From NCBI RefSeq assembly GCF_042663885.1, contig NZ_JBHSXV010000001.1: DNA of 64,000 nt. One strand, 5' to 3'. How positions within the stretch are numbered: position 1 is the stretch's first letter; each line of letters opens with the position of its first letter. This stretch comes from Aquipuribacter hungaricus (GTDB taxonomy: Bacteria; Actinomycetota; Actinomycetes; Actinomycetales; JBBAYJ01). Both the position numbers and the translations under genes were made by a program. This document shows positions 1 to 8,171 of this stretch, in pieces. The notes under the pieces are model-generated. The model saw only the letters and a program-made list of their open reading frames with translations. It searched no databases and was not told the DNA's origin.

Positions 1-966
1 CGGTGGCGGCGAAGGCGACGAGGTCCCGGACCTGGGTCTCGAACGAGGGCCGGTCGGCGTCGAGCGTGGAGTAGCTCGTGCCCGAGGCGACCAGCACCCG
101 CGGGGACACCACGGCCTCCGCGGCGGCCCCGGCGGCGGAGGAGTCCGCCGCCTGCTGCGCCGACCCGACCCCGGCGTCGTCGCCGCCGAACAGGGCGGCC
201 ACGGCGATGCCCGCGCCTCCGAGCACGAGGACGCCGGCGGCGACGGGTGCCCACCGGACGAGCGCGCGGCGGCGCTGCTCCCCGTCGTCCTCGCGCAGGT
301 CGCGGCGGGAGGAGCCGGCCCCGGCGGCCGCGCCCACGGTCTGGGTCGACCGGAGCGCCTGACGGGTGCGGTGACGGTCGGCGCCGGTGCCCGCGGGCCC
401 GTCGGTGCCGTCGGCGGTCGCGGGGACGCTGCGCAGGCGGGGGAGGGAGCCGGTCGAGGCGTCGGCCGGCGGGGGGACGGCGCCCGGGAGAGCAGGCGGG
501 GGGACCGCGCCCGTCGTCGCGGGCGGCGGAACCGCGCCTGTCGTCGTCGCGGGCGGCGGAACCGCGCCTGTCGTCGCCGCGGGAGGGGGGGCCGCGCCCG
601 GGGCCGCGGTCGCTGCCGGGGGGACGGCTGCGGGGGGCACAGGCGCGGGGGCGCGGCCGTCGGGGGCGTGGCGGAGGACGGGCGCCGGGCGTCGGGGACC
701 GAGCCGGCCGCGGTCGCCCCGGCGCGAGCAGCGCCGCCGGTCCCGGCAGCACCGGTGGCGGCGGCTGCCGCTGCGGAGCCGGTCCCGCCCGCGGCGGCGG
801 CGGTCCCGTCAGCGGCCGCACCAGCAGGGGCAGCGGTGCCGTCGGGAGACGCGCCCGCGGCGGCCTGCCGCAGCGCCCGGTCCAGGCGGGCGGCGGCGTC
901 GTCGGGCATCTGCACGGGGCCGGCGTCGGCGAGGAGCCGGGCCACCCAGTCGTGGTCGTCGGTCAT
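1..966 (-). CDS. putative anti-sigma factor partner of SigM, partial, apparent frameshift
   Basis: The ATG at 966 overlaps the sigM stop by 4 nt (ATGA), so the two are translationally coupled. The N-terminus (MTDDHDWVARLLADAG, then a MPDDAAARLDRAL stretch) resembles the short conserved start of the membrane proteins encoded after sigM in actinomycetes. A long Pro/Ala/Thr linker follows. From about 620 leftwards the convincing frame is offset from the ATG frame. That second frame gives PPPATTGAV repeats, a basic stretch, a membrane helix (APVAAGVLVLGGAGIAVAALF, about 190-260) and an extracytoplasmic part that leaves the window at base 1. One base appears to be missing around 620-700, so this is either a sequencing error in a G-rich run or a broken gene. 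The function as SigM anti-sigma factor rests on position, N-terminus and topology. Confidence 0.6.
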   Translation of the reverse strand, partial: MTDDHDWVARLLADAGPVQMPDDAAARLDRALRQAAAGASPDGTAAPAGAAADGTAAAAGGTGSAAAAAATGAAGTGGAARAGATAAGSVPDARRPSSATPPTAAPPRLCPPQPSPRQRPRPRARPPLPRRRQARFRRPRRRQARFRRPRRRARSPRLLSRAPSPRRPTPRPAPSPACAASPRPPTAPTGPRAPAPTVTAPVRRSGRPRPWARPPGPAPPAATCARTTGSSAAARSSGGHPSPPASSCSEARASPWPPCSAATTPGSGRRSRRRTPPPPGPPRRPWCPRGCWSPRARATPRSTPTGPRSRPRSGTSSPSPPP

Positions 967-1592
967 CGGGTCTCACCCGCCCTTCCGGTCGTGACGTCGT
1001 CGGGACGCGCGGCGGCGGTCGCCGGGGCGTCGCCCTCTCCGACGCGCGGGCCCGCCGCAGGGTTCCCGGGCGCCAGGACCTGCGCCAGCTGGGCGCGGGC
1101 CCGGGAGCAGCGGGACTTGACGGTGCCCTCGGGCAGCTGGAGCACGTCGGCGGCCTCCGCGACCGACATCCCCTCGATGTGGACGAGCACCACGGCGGCG
1201 CGCTGCCCGGGGCTCAGGGTCTGCAGGGCCTGCAGCACGTCCATGCGGGTCGTCGTGCGGTCGGCCTCGTCGACACCGCTCGGCACGTCGACGCCCTCGA
1301 GGCTGCCGGCAGGCCGGGCGGCGTTGCGCCGGAGCCGGTCGAGCGAGGCGTTGACGACGATCCGGTACAGCCAGGTCCGGACGGCGGAGCGCCGCTCGAA
1401 CCGCTCGACGGACCTCAGCGCCGACACCAGCGCCTCCTGCAGGGCGTCCTCGGCGTCGGAGGGGTTGCCGGTCGTGCGCAGCGCCACCGCCCAGAGGACG
1501 TCGCGGTGGCGGCGGACCAGCTCGCCGAAGGCGTCGGGGTCACCGGCCAGGTGGGCGTCGAGCAGCCCGGCGTCGCTGGGTCCCGCGCTCAC
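963..1592 (-). CDS. sigM: ECF RNA polymerase sigma factor, SigM type
   Basis: A 209-residue sigma-70 family ECF factor. Region 2 is at about residues 15-85 (DAEDALQEALVSALRS, then RTWLYRIVVNASLDRLRR). Region 4 is at about 115-170 (LSPGQRAAVVLVHIEGMS, then LPEGTVKSRCSRARAQL). The GTG at 1592 overlaps the stop of the upstream pseudokinase gene (GTGA), and the downstream anti-sigma gene overlaps its own stop. SigM factors of actinomycetes respond to envelope or redox stress and are normally encoded beside murJ-type genes, as here. The C-terminal 35 residues after region 4 are low complexity. Identification as an ECF factor is secure; the SigM subgroup is inferred from gene order. Confidence 0.88.
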   Translation of the reverse strand: MSAGPSDAGLLDAHLAGDPDAFGELVRRHRDVLWAVALRTTGNPSDAEDALQEALVSALRSVERFERRSAVRTWLYRIVVNASLDRLRRNAARPAGSLEGVDVPSGVDEADRTTTRMDVLQALQTLSPGQRAAVVLVHIEGMSVAEAADVLQLPEGTVKSRCSRARAQLAQVLAPGNPAAGPRVGEGDAPATAAARPDDVTTGRAGETR

Positions 1593-4405
1593 GGCACCTG
1601 CACCTGCACCTCGTTGACCACGCCTCGCCAGTCGCCCTCGACCTCGGCCAGGCCGGTGAACCACACGATGACGAACTGCGTGGTCACGGGCGCCGTGGGG
1701 GCCAGGGTGCTGGGCGCCTCGCCGGTCGTCCCGGTCGCGATGACGGTGGAGCCGTCGAACGCCGGACCGGTCCCCGCCCGCACCTCGTAGGTGCCGCCGT
1801 CCCCGGGTGCGTCGATGACGACGGACTGGATGTCCGCGGGCGCCCCCAGGTCGAAGGCCAGTCCGAGGCCGGTCTTGAGCCCGCCGAAGTCCTGGGACTC
1901 GTACCGCTGGGTCTGCCACGACGACGCGGGGTCCCCGTCGACCGCGCGCGGCGCGTCCTGGTCGTTCTCCCCGCCGTCGCCCTGCGGGTCCAGCGCCTGG
2001 ACCCCCGCGGGGCTGATAAGCGTGGGGGCGTCGACGACGGGCGGCGCGGCAGGGGCGGACGGCACGGGGGCCGGGGCGGCCGACTCGGTGACCGCGGGCG
2101 CGGCGGTGGCGGGGTCGTCGTCGCGGAACCGGTCGAGCGCCCAGACCAGGCCGCCGCCGACGAACGCGCCCATGACGAGCACGACGGCCACCCCGGTGCC
2201 CGCGCCGGCGACGCCGCGGCGACGGGCCTCCTTGGGCGGCAGGGGCAGCACGTCCGCGTCCGCCGCGGCGCCGGCCACCGCGGTGCCGGCGCGCCCGCGG
2301 TCCTGGGCGTCCTCCCAGGGCTGGTCGTCCCAGGGCTGCTGGTCCTCGGTCCACGTGCCCGCGGCGTCCCAGCCGTCCTCGTCCCAGGACTGGTCGCCGA
2401 CGGGGAGCAGGTCCCAGCCGTCGTCCTCGTCGGGCTCCTGCACGGGGGCGCGGGAGACGTACCCCGCGGGAGGGCCGCCGGGGGCGCGGGCGGCGACCTG
2501 GGCGGGTGCGGGGGCGGCGGCAGCGGTGCCGGCCGTGGGTGCGCCTGAGGTGCCTGAGGCTGGTGCGCCTGCGGTACCGGGGACTCCTCCGCCTGGGGTG
2601 CCCGCGAGCGCGCCTGCTGCGCCTGCCAGGCCACCGGCTGCCGCGGCGGCACCTGCTGCGGCAGCCGAACCCGCGGCGGCGACCGGGGTGGGGCGGCTCG
2701 GGACCCGGTGCGCCGGCTGGGAGCCGGTGCGCTCGCGCGTGCCGTCGTCGGTGGGGGCCGGGCTGTCCCCGGCTGACGGCTGTCCGACGGGAGCGGGCCC
2801 GGTGGGCGTGCCGGTGGGCGGCGCCGCTGCGGGGGCCTCGGCCGCCGGGGTGGTGGTCAGGGTGCTCTCTGCGGTACCAGCGCCGGAGGTGGTGGACGCG
2901 GTGCCGGCGACCGTGCCGGCGGCGGTGCCGGGGCCGGTGCTCGTGCCGCCGGCGCCCGCTGCTCCGGGGGCGCTGGCGCCTGCTGCTCGCGCGGCGGTGG
3001 CGTCGGGTGCGCTCAGGACGGAGGTGGCGGGCGAGCTGGGGGCCGTCCCCGTGGAGAGCTCCCCCGACGGGCGGTCCGGCGCAGCGGGGGCGGGAGGTGC
3101 GGCGTAGCCGGCACCGCCCGGAGCACCGGCAGCCGTGGCGGCGGTGGTCCCCGCGACCTCTTCGGCCGGCACGCGCAGCCCGGCGGCAGGTGCGGCGGTG
3201 AGCCCTGCCGCGCCGCCCGCGAGCCCGCCGGCCGCGAGCCCGCCGGCCACGCGCCCTCCGGCGCGTGCGCGGCTGCCCGCGTCGGACGTACCCGCGGACC
3301 CACCGACGGTCGGGAGGACGTCGGTGTCCCCGTCGTCGTCCCTCTGCGCCGACCCGTCGCGGGTCGTCGCAGGCACGGAGGAGGCGGGAGCGGCCGCCGT
3401 GCGGCCCTCGCCCGGGTGGGCGCCAGCCGGGGTGACGACAGGCCCGCCATCACCGCCAGCCGCTCCGGCAGCAGTGGCGGCGGCGCCGGCCGCACCCGCC
3501 GCACCCGCACCGGCGGCACCGGCAGCGAGGGCACCGGCAGCGCTGGCACCAGCAGCGGTCCCCGGAGCAGCAGCGCCAACTGGCGGGGCGACGCGATCAC
3601 GGCTGACGGAGGACCGGGGGGCCGGGGTCTCCCCAGCCTCACCCGGCGCACCCGCACGCCCCTCGCGGACGGCGTGCAGGCGCTGGACGAGCCCGTCGAG
3701 CGTCTCGGGCCCCGTGCCGGCGAGGACCTCGGCGACGACGGTCTCCAGGGTCTCCGTGACCTGCCCGCTCAGGGCCCGCACGCCCACGGGCCGGCCCTTC
3801 TCGGTGGGGGCGGCGGCCGTCCCGTCGGTGGCGCCGAACGGCCACCGGCCGGTGAGCAGGGCGTACAGGACCGCGGTGAGGTCACGGACGTCCCGGCTCT
3901 CGGGGCGTGCCGCGGCGGCCGGGGTCGCCTGGCCCACGGCAGCCACGTCGACCGCGGTCCCCAGCACGCGGACGCGCCCGTCGGGGGCCCGGACGACCTG
4001 TCGTGGGCCGAGCCGACCGTGGTGCAGCTGGCGCGAGGCGGCGGTGCGCAGGGCCTCGGCCGCCTCGACCACGACGCGCAGGGCCTCCTGCTCGGTGACG
4101 TCACCGGCGAGCGCGGTCGCGTCCTGCCCGGTCACCCACTCCAGGACGACGTAGCCGGCGCCCACCTCCACGCCGACGCCGAACACGCGCTGCAGCCGGG
4201 CGTCGTCGACGAGGGCCACGCGGCGCGCGGCGTCCAGCGTCGGCTGGGCCCGGGGGTGGTCGGCGGGGAGCAGGCGGACGCCGACCGGACGCTCGAGCGT
4301 CGTGTCCTCGGCACGCCACAGCGTGGTGACAGGGTCGGTCTGGACCTGCTCCTCGAGCCGGTACCTGCCCGCCAGCAGCGTGCCCGGTCCGATGCGGTCC
4401 ACCAC
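1589..4405 (-). CDS. membrane pseudokinase with discoidin-like extracellular domain (MviN/Rv3910 C-terminal type)
   Basis: 938 residues from a GTG at 4405 with GGAGG just upstream. Residues 1-260 have a Ser/Thr kinase fold (LLAGRYRLEEQVQTDPVTTLWRA) but lack the catalytic signatures: the HRDLKPEN loop reads HGRLGPRQV and DFG is replaced by a VLGTAVD segment, so it should be a pseudokinase. A very long Ala/Gly/Pro/Thr linker (about 270-640) and an acidic WDE-rich patch precede a membrane helix (VAVVLVMGAFVGGGLVWAL). The C-terminal 140 residues resemble a carbohydrate-binding discoidin-like fold. In mycobacterial MviN the same pseudokinase-TM-extracellular unit is fused to the MurJ flippase and recruits the FHA protein FhaA. 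Here it is a separate gene two genes downstream of murJ. It is likely a regulator of lipid II export. Confidence 0.8.
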   Translation of the reverse strand: MVDRIGPGTLLAGRYRLEEQVQTDPVTTLWRAEDTTLERPVGVRLLPADHPRAQPTLDAARRVALVDDARLQRVFGVGVEVGAGYVVLEWVTGQDATALAGDVTEQEALRVVVEAAEALRTAASRQLHHGRLGPRQVVRAPDGRVRVLGTAVDVAAVGQATPAAAARPESRDVRDLTAVLYALLTGRWPFGATDGTAAAPTEKGRPVGVRALSGQVTETLETVVAEVLAGTGPETLDGLVQRLHAVREGRAGAPGEAGETPAPRSSVSRDRVAPPVGAAAPGTAAGASAAGALAAGAAGAGAAGAAGAAATAAGAAGGDGGPVVTPAGAHPGEGRTAAAPASSVPATTRDGSAQRDDDGDTDVLPTVGGSAGTSDAGSRARAGGRVAGGLAAGGLAGGAAGLTAAPAAGLRVPAEEVAGTTAATAAGAPGGAGYAAPPAPAAPDRPSGELSTGTAPSSPATSVLSAPDATAARAAGASAPGAAGAGGTSTGPGTAAGTVAGTASTTSGAGTAESTLTTTPAAEAPAAAPPTGTPTGPAPVGQPSAGDSPAPTDDGTRERTGSQPAHRVPSRPTPVAAAGSAAAAGAAAAAGGLAGAAGALAGTPGGGVPGTAGAPASGTSGAPTAGTAAAAPAPAQVAARAPGGPPAGYVSRAPVQEPDEDDGWDLLPVGDQSWDEDGWDAAGTWTEDQQPWDDQPWEDAQDRGRAGTAVAGAAADADVLPLPPKEARRRGVAGAGTGVAVVLVMGAFVGGGLVWALDRFRDDDPATAAPAVTESAAPAPVPSAPAAPPVVDAPTLISPAGVQALDPQGDGGENDQDAPRAVDGDPASSWQTQRYESQDFGGLKTGLGLAFDLGAPADIQSVVIDAPGDGGTYEVRAGTGPAFDGSTVIATGTTGEAPSTLAPTAPVTTQFVIVWFTGLAEVEGDWRGVVNEVQVQVP

Positions 4406-4522
4406 GCGCCTCCAGGGTCGTCGCTCTCCTCGGCCCCACGACCGTCGGGCCGACGCCGGGCTGCCGACGGACCACTGTAGGGGGGCGCCGGGGCGGGACG
4501 GCCTCGGACCGGGGCGGCGCGC

Positions 4523-5959
4523 CTATCCGACCGGCCGGACCGCCCCGTAGAGGGGCTTGCTCCACACGGCGCTGATCTTCACGACGTCGCCGCTCTTGGG
4601 CGCGGTGAGGATGAGCCCGTCGCCGAGCCAGATGGCGACGTGGTGGATCGACCCGGGCGAGGAGCCGTTCGCGTAGAACACGAGGTCCCCTGGCAGGAGC
4701 GCGGACACCGGGACCTTCGTCAGGCCGGCGTACTGCTGGCGCGACGTGCGGGGGATGGTGACCCCGGCCTGCCGGTAGGCCCACTGCGTGAGGCCGGAGC
4801 AGTCGAACGTGCTCGGGCCGGTCGCGCCCCAGGTGTACGGGACGCCGAGCTTGGTGCCGGCGGCGCGGATGGCGGCGGCGGCCGCGGCGGACGGGGCGGC
4901 GGCGGCCGCGCGCTCGACCACGGCCTGCCTGTCGCTGCCGACGGTGCCCGGCGCGACGCTGCCGCCCTGGGGACCGGAGGCGCCCGCGCCGTCCTGGGCC
5001 CGGGCCTGGGCGCGGGCGGCGGGGCTGAGGCCGGACAGGTCGCTGCCCGTGGGCGCGGTGACGCCGGGGGCGGGGACCGTGGTCTCGGCGGCGCGCCGGG
5101 CGGTGGCCTCGGCGGCGGCCATCGCCTGCTCGACGGCGACGCGCTCGGCCTCGGCGCGCTCGCGGTCGACGGTCTGCACGAGGACGGCGTCGGAGGTGGC
5201 GAGCAGGTCCTCGCGGGCGCGGAGGGCGGCCTCGGTGGCGGCACGGCGGCGTCCGGCCTCGGCCTCGAGCACCGCACGGTCACGGCGGAGCTGCTCGACC
5301 TCCGTGGAGGAGGCCACGGCGTCGTCCACCCGCCCGCGGGCGCGCTCGACGGTGGCGGCGTCGGAGCCCAGGACCGCACGGGCGACCTGCAGTCCCGAGG
5401 CGGCGCGGGCGATCCCGGCAGCGGGGCTGACCGGTGCGGGGGACGCGACCGACCCGTCTGCCGGTGCGGGCCGGGCGCCGGCGGTGGACCCGGCGAGCAC
5501 GGTCCAGGCGATCTCGGTGGTGCCGCCGGCCCGGTACAGCGCGCGGACCCGGCGGGTGGCCGCCGCACGCTCGGAGCGGAGGTCCTGTCCGGCGTCGTCG
5601 AGGGCGACCTGGGCCTGAACCTCGCGGGCCACGAGGACGTCGAGCTCGGAGCGGACCTCGTTCCAGTCCTCGGACGCGACCTCGGCCTGCACCTCGAGGT
5701 GGTCGACCTGAGCGGTGAGGGCCGCGACCTGGGCGCGCAGGTCGGTGCTGCCGGCGGCCGCGTCGAGGACAGGGACCGTGAGGTCGGGCTCCGGAGCCGG
5801 GGCGGACGGTGCTGGCGGGGGGGCCGGCGCTGCCGCGGCGGACGGGGCGGCGGCAGAGGGGGCGGGCGACGGGGCAGGGGCGGCCGTCGCGGGGGCGGCG
5901 ACGAGGACCGCGAGCACGGCGGCGAGCGCGGCACCCGTGGCGCGGGCGCTCAGGGTCAT
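4523..5959 (-). CDS. secreted NlpC/P60 peptidoglycan endopeptidase
   Basis: 478 residues from ATG 5959, which gives a clean signal peptide (MTLSARATGAALAAVLAVLV, then AAPATA). A GTG at 6049 in the same frame would add 30 Arg/Pro/Ser-rich residues. A Pro/Ala segment is followed by a long coiled coil (about 65-290) typical of RipA/CwlO-like hydrolases. The C-terminal NlpC/P60 domain (about 360-478) has the catalytic Cys in FDCSGLTQWAYRQAG, the His in SIHHVAIWLG, and the usual PGDLVFY strand. It should cleave D-Glu-mDAP (or equivalent) stem peptide bonds, probably kept inactive by the coiled coil. The minus-strand cluster with murJ and the pseudokinase ties it to envelope synthesis. Confidence 0.85.
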   Translation of the reverse strand: MTLSARATGAALAAVLAVLVAAPATAAPAPSPAPSAAAPSAAAAPAPPPAPSAPAPEPDLTVPVLDAAAGSTDLRAQVAALTAQVDHLEVQAEVASEDWNEVRSELDVLVAREVQAQVALDDAGQDLRSERAAATRRVRALYRAGGTTEIAWTVLAGSTAGARPAPADGSVASPAPVSPAAGIARAASGLQVARAVLGSDAATVERARGRVDDAVASSTEVEQLRRDRAVLEAEAGRRRAATEAALRAREDLLATSDAVLVQTVDRERAEAERVAVEQAMAAAEATARRAAETTVPAPGVTAPTGSDLSGLSPAARAQARAQDGAGASGPQGGSVAPGTVGSDRQAVVERAAAAAPSAAAAAAIRAAGTKLGVPYTWGATGPSTFDCSGLTQWAYRQAGVTIPRTSRQQYAGLTKVPVSALLPGDLVFYANGSSPGSIHHVAIWLGDGLILTAPKSGDVVKISAVWSKPLYGAVRPVG

Positions 5960-6054
5960 GGACGGGCGTGCGGAGGGGCGTGCGGACGACCGCACGGACG
6001 GTGCGGCGGAGGACCGGGAGGACGGGCGCGGGAGCGGGTGCCGGGCCACGGCCG

Positions 6055-6471
6055 TCAGCCGGTCGCGTGCGTCGAGGAGGCCTGCACGCTGAGCCAGCGC
6101 TCGCTGCCGGGGACGTACCCCAGGACGAGGGTCGGGACGTCGCGGCGGACGGTGACGGTGACCGAGCGGTCGGCGCCGACGGCGAAGCCCTCGACGGGCA
6201 GCTCGAGCAGGGGCTGCTCGCCGAGCACGGTCTGCGCGGCGGCGTCGTAGGCCGCCTGGTTGCTCCCGCCGGCGACCAGCGCGGTGGCGGCGGCGCGCGC
6301 ACCGGCGGCCGCCTGGTCGGTGGCGCCGAGCCGGGCGACTCCGAGGGAGATGCCGTCGAAGGCGAGCACGCCCACCAGGGCCAGCACCCCGACGAGGCGG
6401 GCGAGCCACCCGACGACGATGTCGCCGCGGTCGCCGGTGCCGGAGGCGCCGCCGGCCGGGAGAGGACGCAT
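6055..6471 (-). CDS. small TadE-like membrane-anchored protein
   Basis: 138 residues from ATG 6471. An N-terminal hydrophobic segment (about 20-45, VVGWLARLVGVLALVGVLAF) is followed by an Ala-rich helix (ATDQAAAGARAAATALVAGG) and a small beta-rich tail that ends just before the NlpC gene. A single N-terminal helix followed by an Ala-rich amphipathic helix is the layout of TadE/pseudopilin-like proteins. No clear E5-type pilin cleavage site is visible, and there are no other tad genes in the window. It sits between murJ and the NlpC/P60 gene on the same strand. I do not recognise a named family with confidence, and the role is unknown. Confidence 0.6.
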   Translation of the reverse strand: MRPLPAGGASGTGDRGDIVVGWLARLVGVLALVGVLAFDGISLGVARLGATDQAAAGARAAATALVAGGSNQAAYDAAAQTVLGEQPLLELPVEGFAVGADRSVTVTVRRDVPTLVLGYVPGSERWLSVQASSTHATG

Positions 6472-6491
6472 GCAGCGAGGGTCGGCACGCC

Positions 6492-8171
6492 CTAGGTGCG
6501 GCTTGAGGCCCTGCCACCCGCACGGCCGAGCCGGCCGGCCACGAGCGCCACCAGCTCGCGGCTCTCGCGCACCCGCAGGAGCACCGTCCCCAGCACGTAC
6601 CCGACGACGAGGACCGCCCCGCCGACGACCACCGAGACCAGCGCCTCGCCCGCGGAGCCCACCCCGCCCGTGGCCTGCGCGGCCAGGTGCGCCAGCGGGG
6701 CGACGACGGCGAGGACGAGCAGGGCGCGGACGAGCACCCACAGCCAGCGGCGGACCTCGAGCCCGCCGCCCATCCGTCGGTGCAGCAGGACGACGGCCGC
6801 GGCGAGCCCGGCCACCTCGCCGGCACTCATCGACGCGGCCACCGCCGGCACCCACCAGGTCGGGGGCAGCAGGGTCGGCAGCACGACCGTGCCCGCCGCC
6901 CACACCCCGGCGGTGACCAGCGTGACGAGGAACGGGGTCCGGCCGTCCTCGAAGGCGTAGAACACGCGCCGCACGAGGTACAGGACGCTGAAGAACGGCA
7001 GCCCGAGCGCCATCGCGATGACGACGCGGCCGACGACCGCGGCCTCCTCGGAGGTCTGCTGGAAGAGCAGGGTCGTGATGGCGGGGCCGAGGACGACGAG
7101 CCCCGCCGCGGGCAGCAGCATGCCGACCAGGAGCACCCGCATCTGGGTGGCCGTGACCGAGGCGACGGCGGCGGTGTCCCCCTCGTGGGCGGCGCGCGAG
7201 ACCCGCGTGAAGACCGCGGTGACCAGGCTCACCGCGAGCAGCCCGTGGGGGAGCATGTAGAGCAGGAACGCCAGGGTCCATGCGGTGTTCGACGCGGTGA
7301 CCGCGGCGAGCGCGGTCCCTTCGGTCTCGGACTGGGCCGCGGCGCCGACCCGGGACACGAGCAGGAACACGAGCTGGCTGACGACGATGCCGCCGAAGGT
7401 CCAGCCCGCCACCGTGCCCGCGGCCCGGAACCCGACACCGCGCAGCCCCCACCGGGGACGCCACGAGAAGCCGATCCGGCGCAGCGGCAGCACGAGGACC
7501 AGGGCCTGGGCGGCGACGCCGGCGGTGGCGGTCCCCGCGAGCAGCGCCACCATCGCCGGGGTCCACGTCGACAGGTCCGTCACCCGCTGCTGCCCGTACA
7601 GCGCGAGGAAGGCGACGAGGCCGCCGATGGCGAACACGTTGTTCACCACGGGCGCCCAGGTGTAGGGGCCGAAGGAGCCGCGGGCGTTGAGCAGCTGCCC
7701 GAACAGCGTGTACATGCCGTAGAAGAACAGCTGCGGGATGCACCACAGCGCGAAGGCGACCCCGAGGTCGCGCTGCGGGTCGCGCCACTCGCCGCCGGTG
7801 TAGAGGTCGACGAGCGGTCCCGCGGCCAGCGTGAGCACCACGGTGAGGCCGAGCAGGCCGACGGTGGCCATGGTGAACAGCCGGTCGAGGAACTCCCGCC
7901 CCCGGGCCCCGTCCTTGTCGGCACGGACGATCTGCGGCACGAGCACCGCGTTGAGGGCGCCGCCGGCCACGAGGGCGTAGATGAGGTTGGGCATCTTGTT
8001 GGCGACGTCGAAGGCGTTGGCGGCGAGGTTGGCCGCGGAGGCGCCCAGGAGGAGCGTGAGCAGCGACTTGCTGGCCAGGCCGAGCAGCCGCGAGACCAGG
8101 CTGCCGCTGGCCATGACCGCGGTGGCCCGCACCAGCCCGGAGCGGGGGCGGGGCGTCGTGGTGGCGCTCAC
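6492..8171 (-). CDS. murJ: lipid II flippase MurJ (MviN family)
   Basis: 559 residues with about 14 membrane helices. The N-terminus VRATAVMASGSLVSRLLGL and the segment NKMPNLIYALVAGGALNAVLVPQIVR are diagnostic of MurJ/MviN, as is VRRVFYAFEDGRTPF. It flips lipid II to the outer face for peptidoglycan assembly. The GTG at 8171 overlaps the DUF6049 gene stop by 4 nt. It ends shortly after the last helices and lacks the cytoplasmic pseudokinase tail of mycobacterial MviN, because that module is a separate gene nearby. The C-terminal basic tail (GRLGRAGGRASSRT) is short. Confidence 0.93.
   Translation of the reverse strand: MSATTTPRPRSGLVRATAVMASGSLVSRLLGLASKSLLTLLLGASAANLAANAFDVANKMPNLIYALVAGGALNAVLVPQIVRADKDGARGREFLDRLFTMATVGLLGLTVVLTLAAGPLVDLYTGGEWRDPQRDLGVAFALWCIPQLFFYGMYTLFGQLLNARGSFGPYTWAPVVNNVFAIGGLVAFLALYGQQRVTDLSTWTPAMVALLAGTATAGVAAQALVLVLPLRRIGFSWRPRWGLRGVGFRAAGTVAGWTFGGIVVSQLVFLLVSRVGAAAQSETEGTALAAVTASNTAWTLAFLLYMLPHGLLAVSLVTAVFTRVSRAAHEGDTAAVASVTATQMRVLLVGMLLPAAGLVVLGPAITTLLFQQTSEEAAVVGRVVIAMALGLPFFSVLYLVRRVFYAFEDGRTPFLVTLVTAGVWAAGTVVLPTLLPPTWWVPAVAASMSAGEVAGLAAAVVLLHRRMGGGLEVRRWLWVLVRALLVLAVVAPLAHLAAQATGGVGSAGEALVSVVVGGAVLVVGYVLGTVLLRVRESRELVALVAGRLGRAGGRASSRT

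Noticed and set aside
518..574. Tandem 30-bp repeat as a regulatory element
   Set aside because: The repeat encodes PPPATTGAV-like units in the anti-sigma linker and is explained as coding low-complexity sequence.
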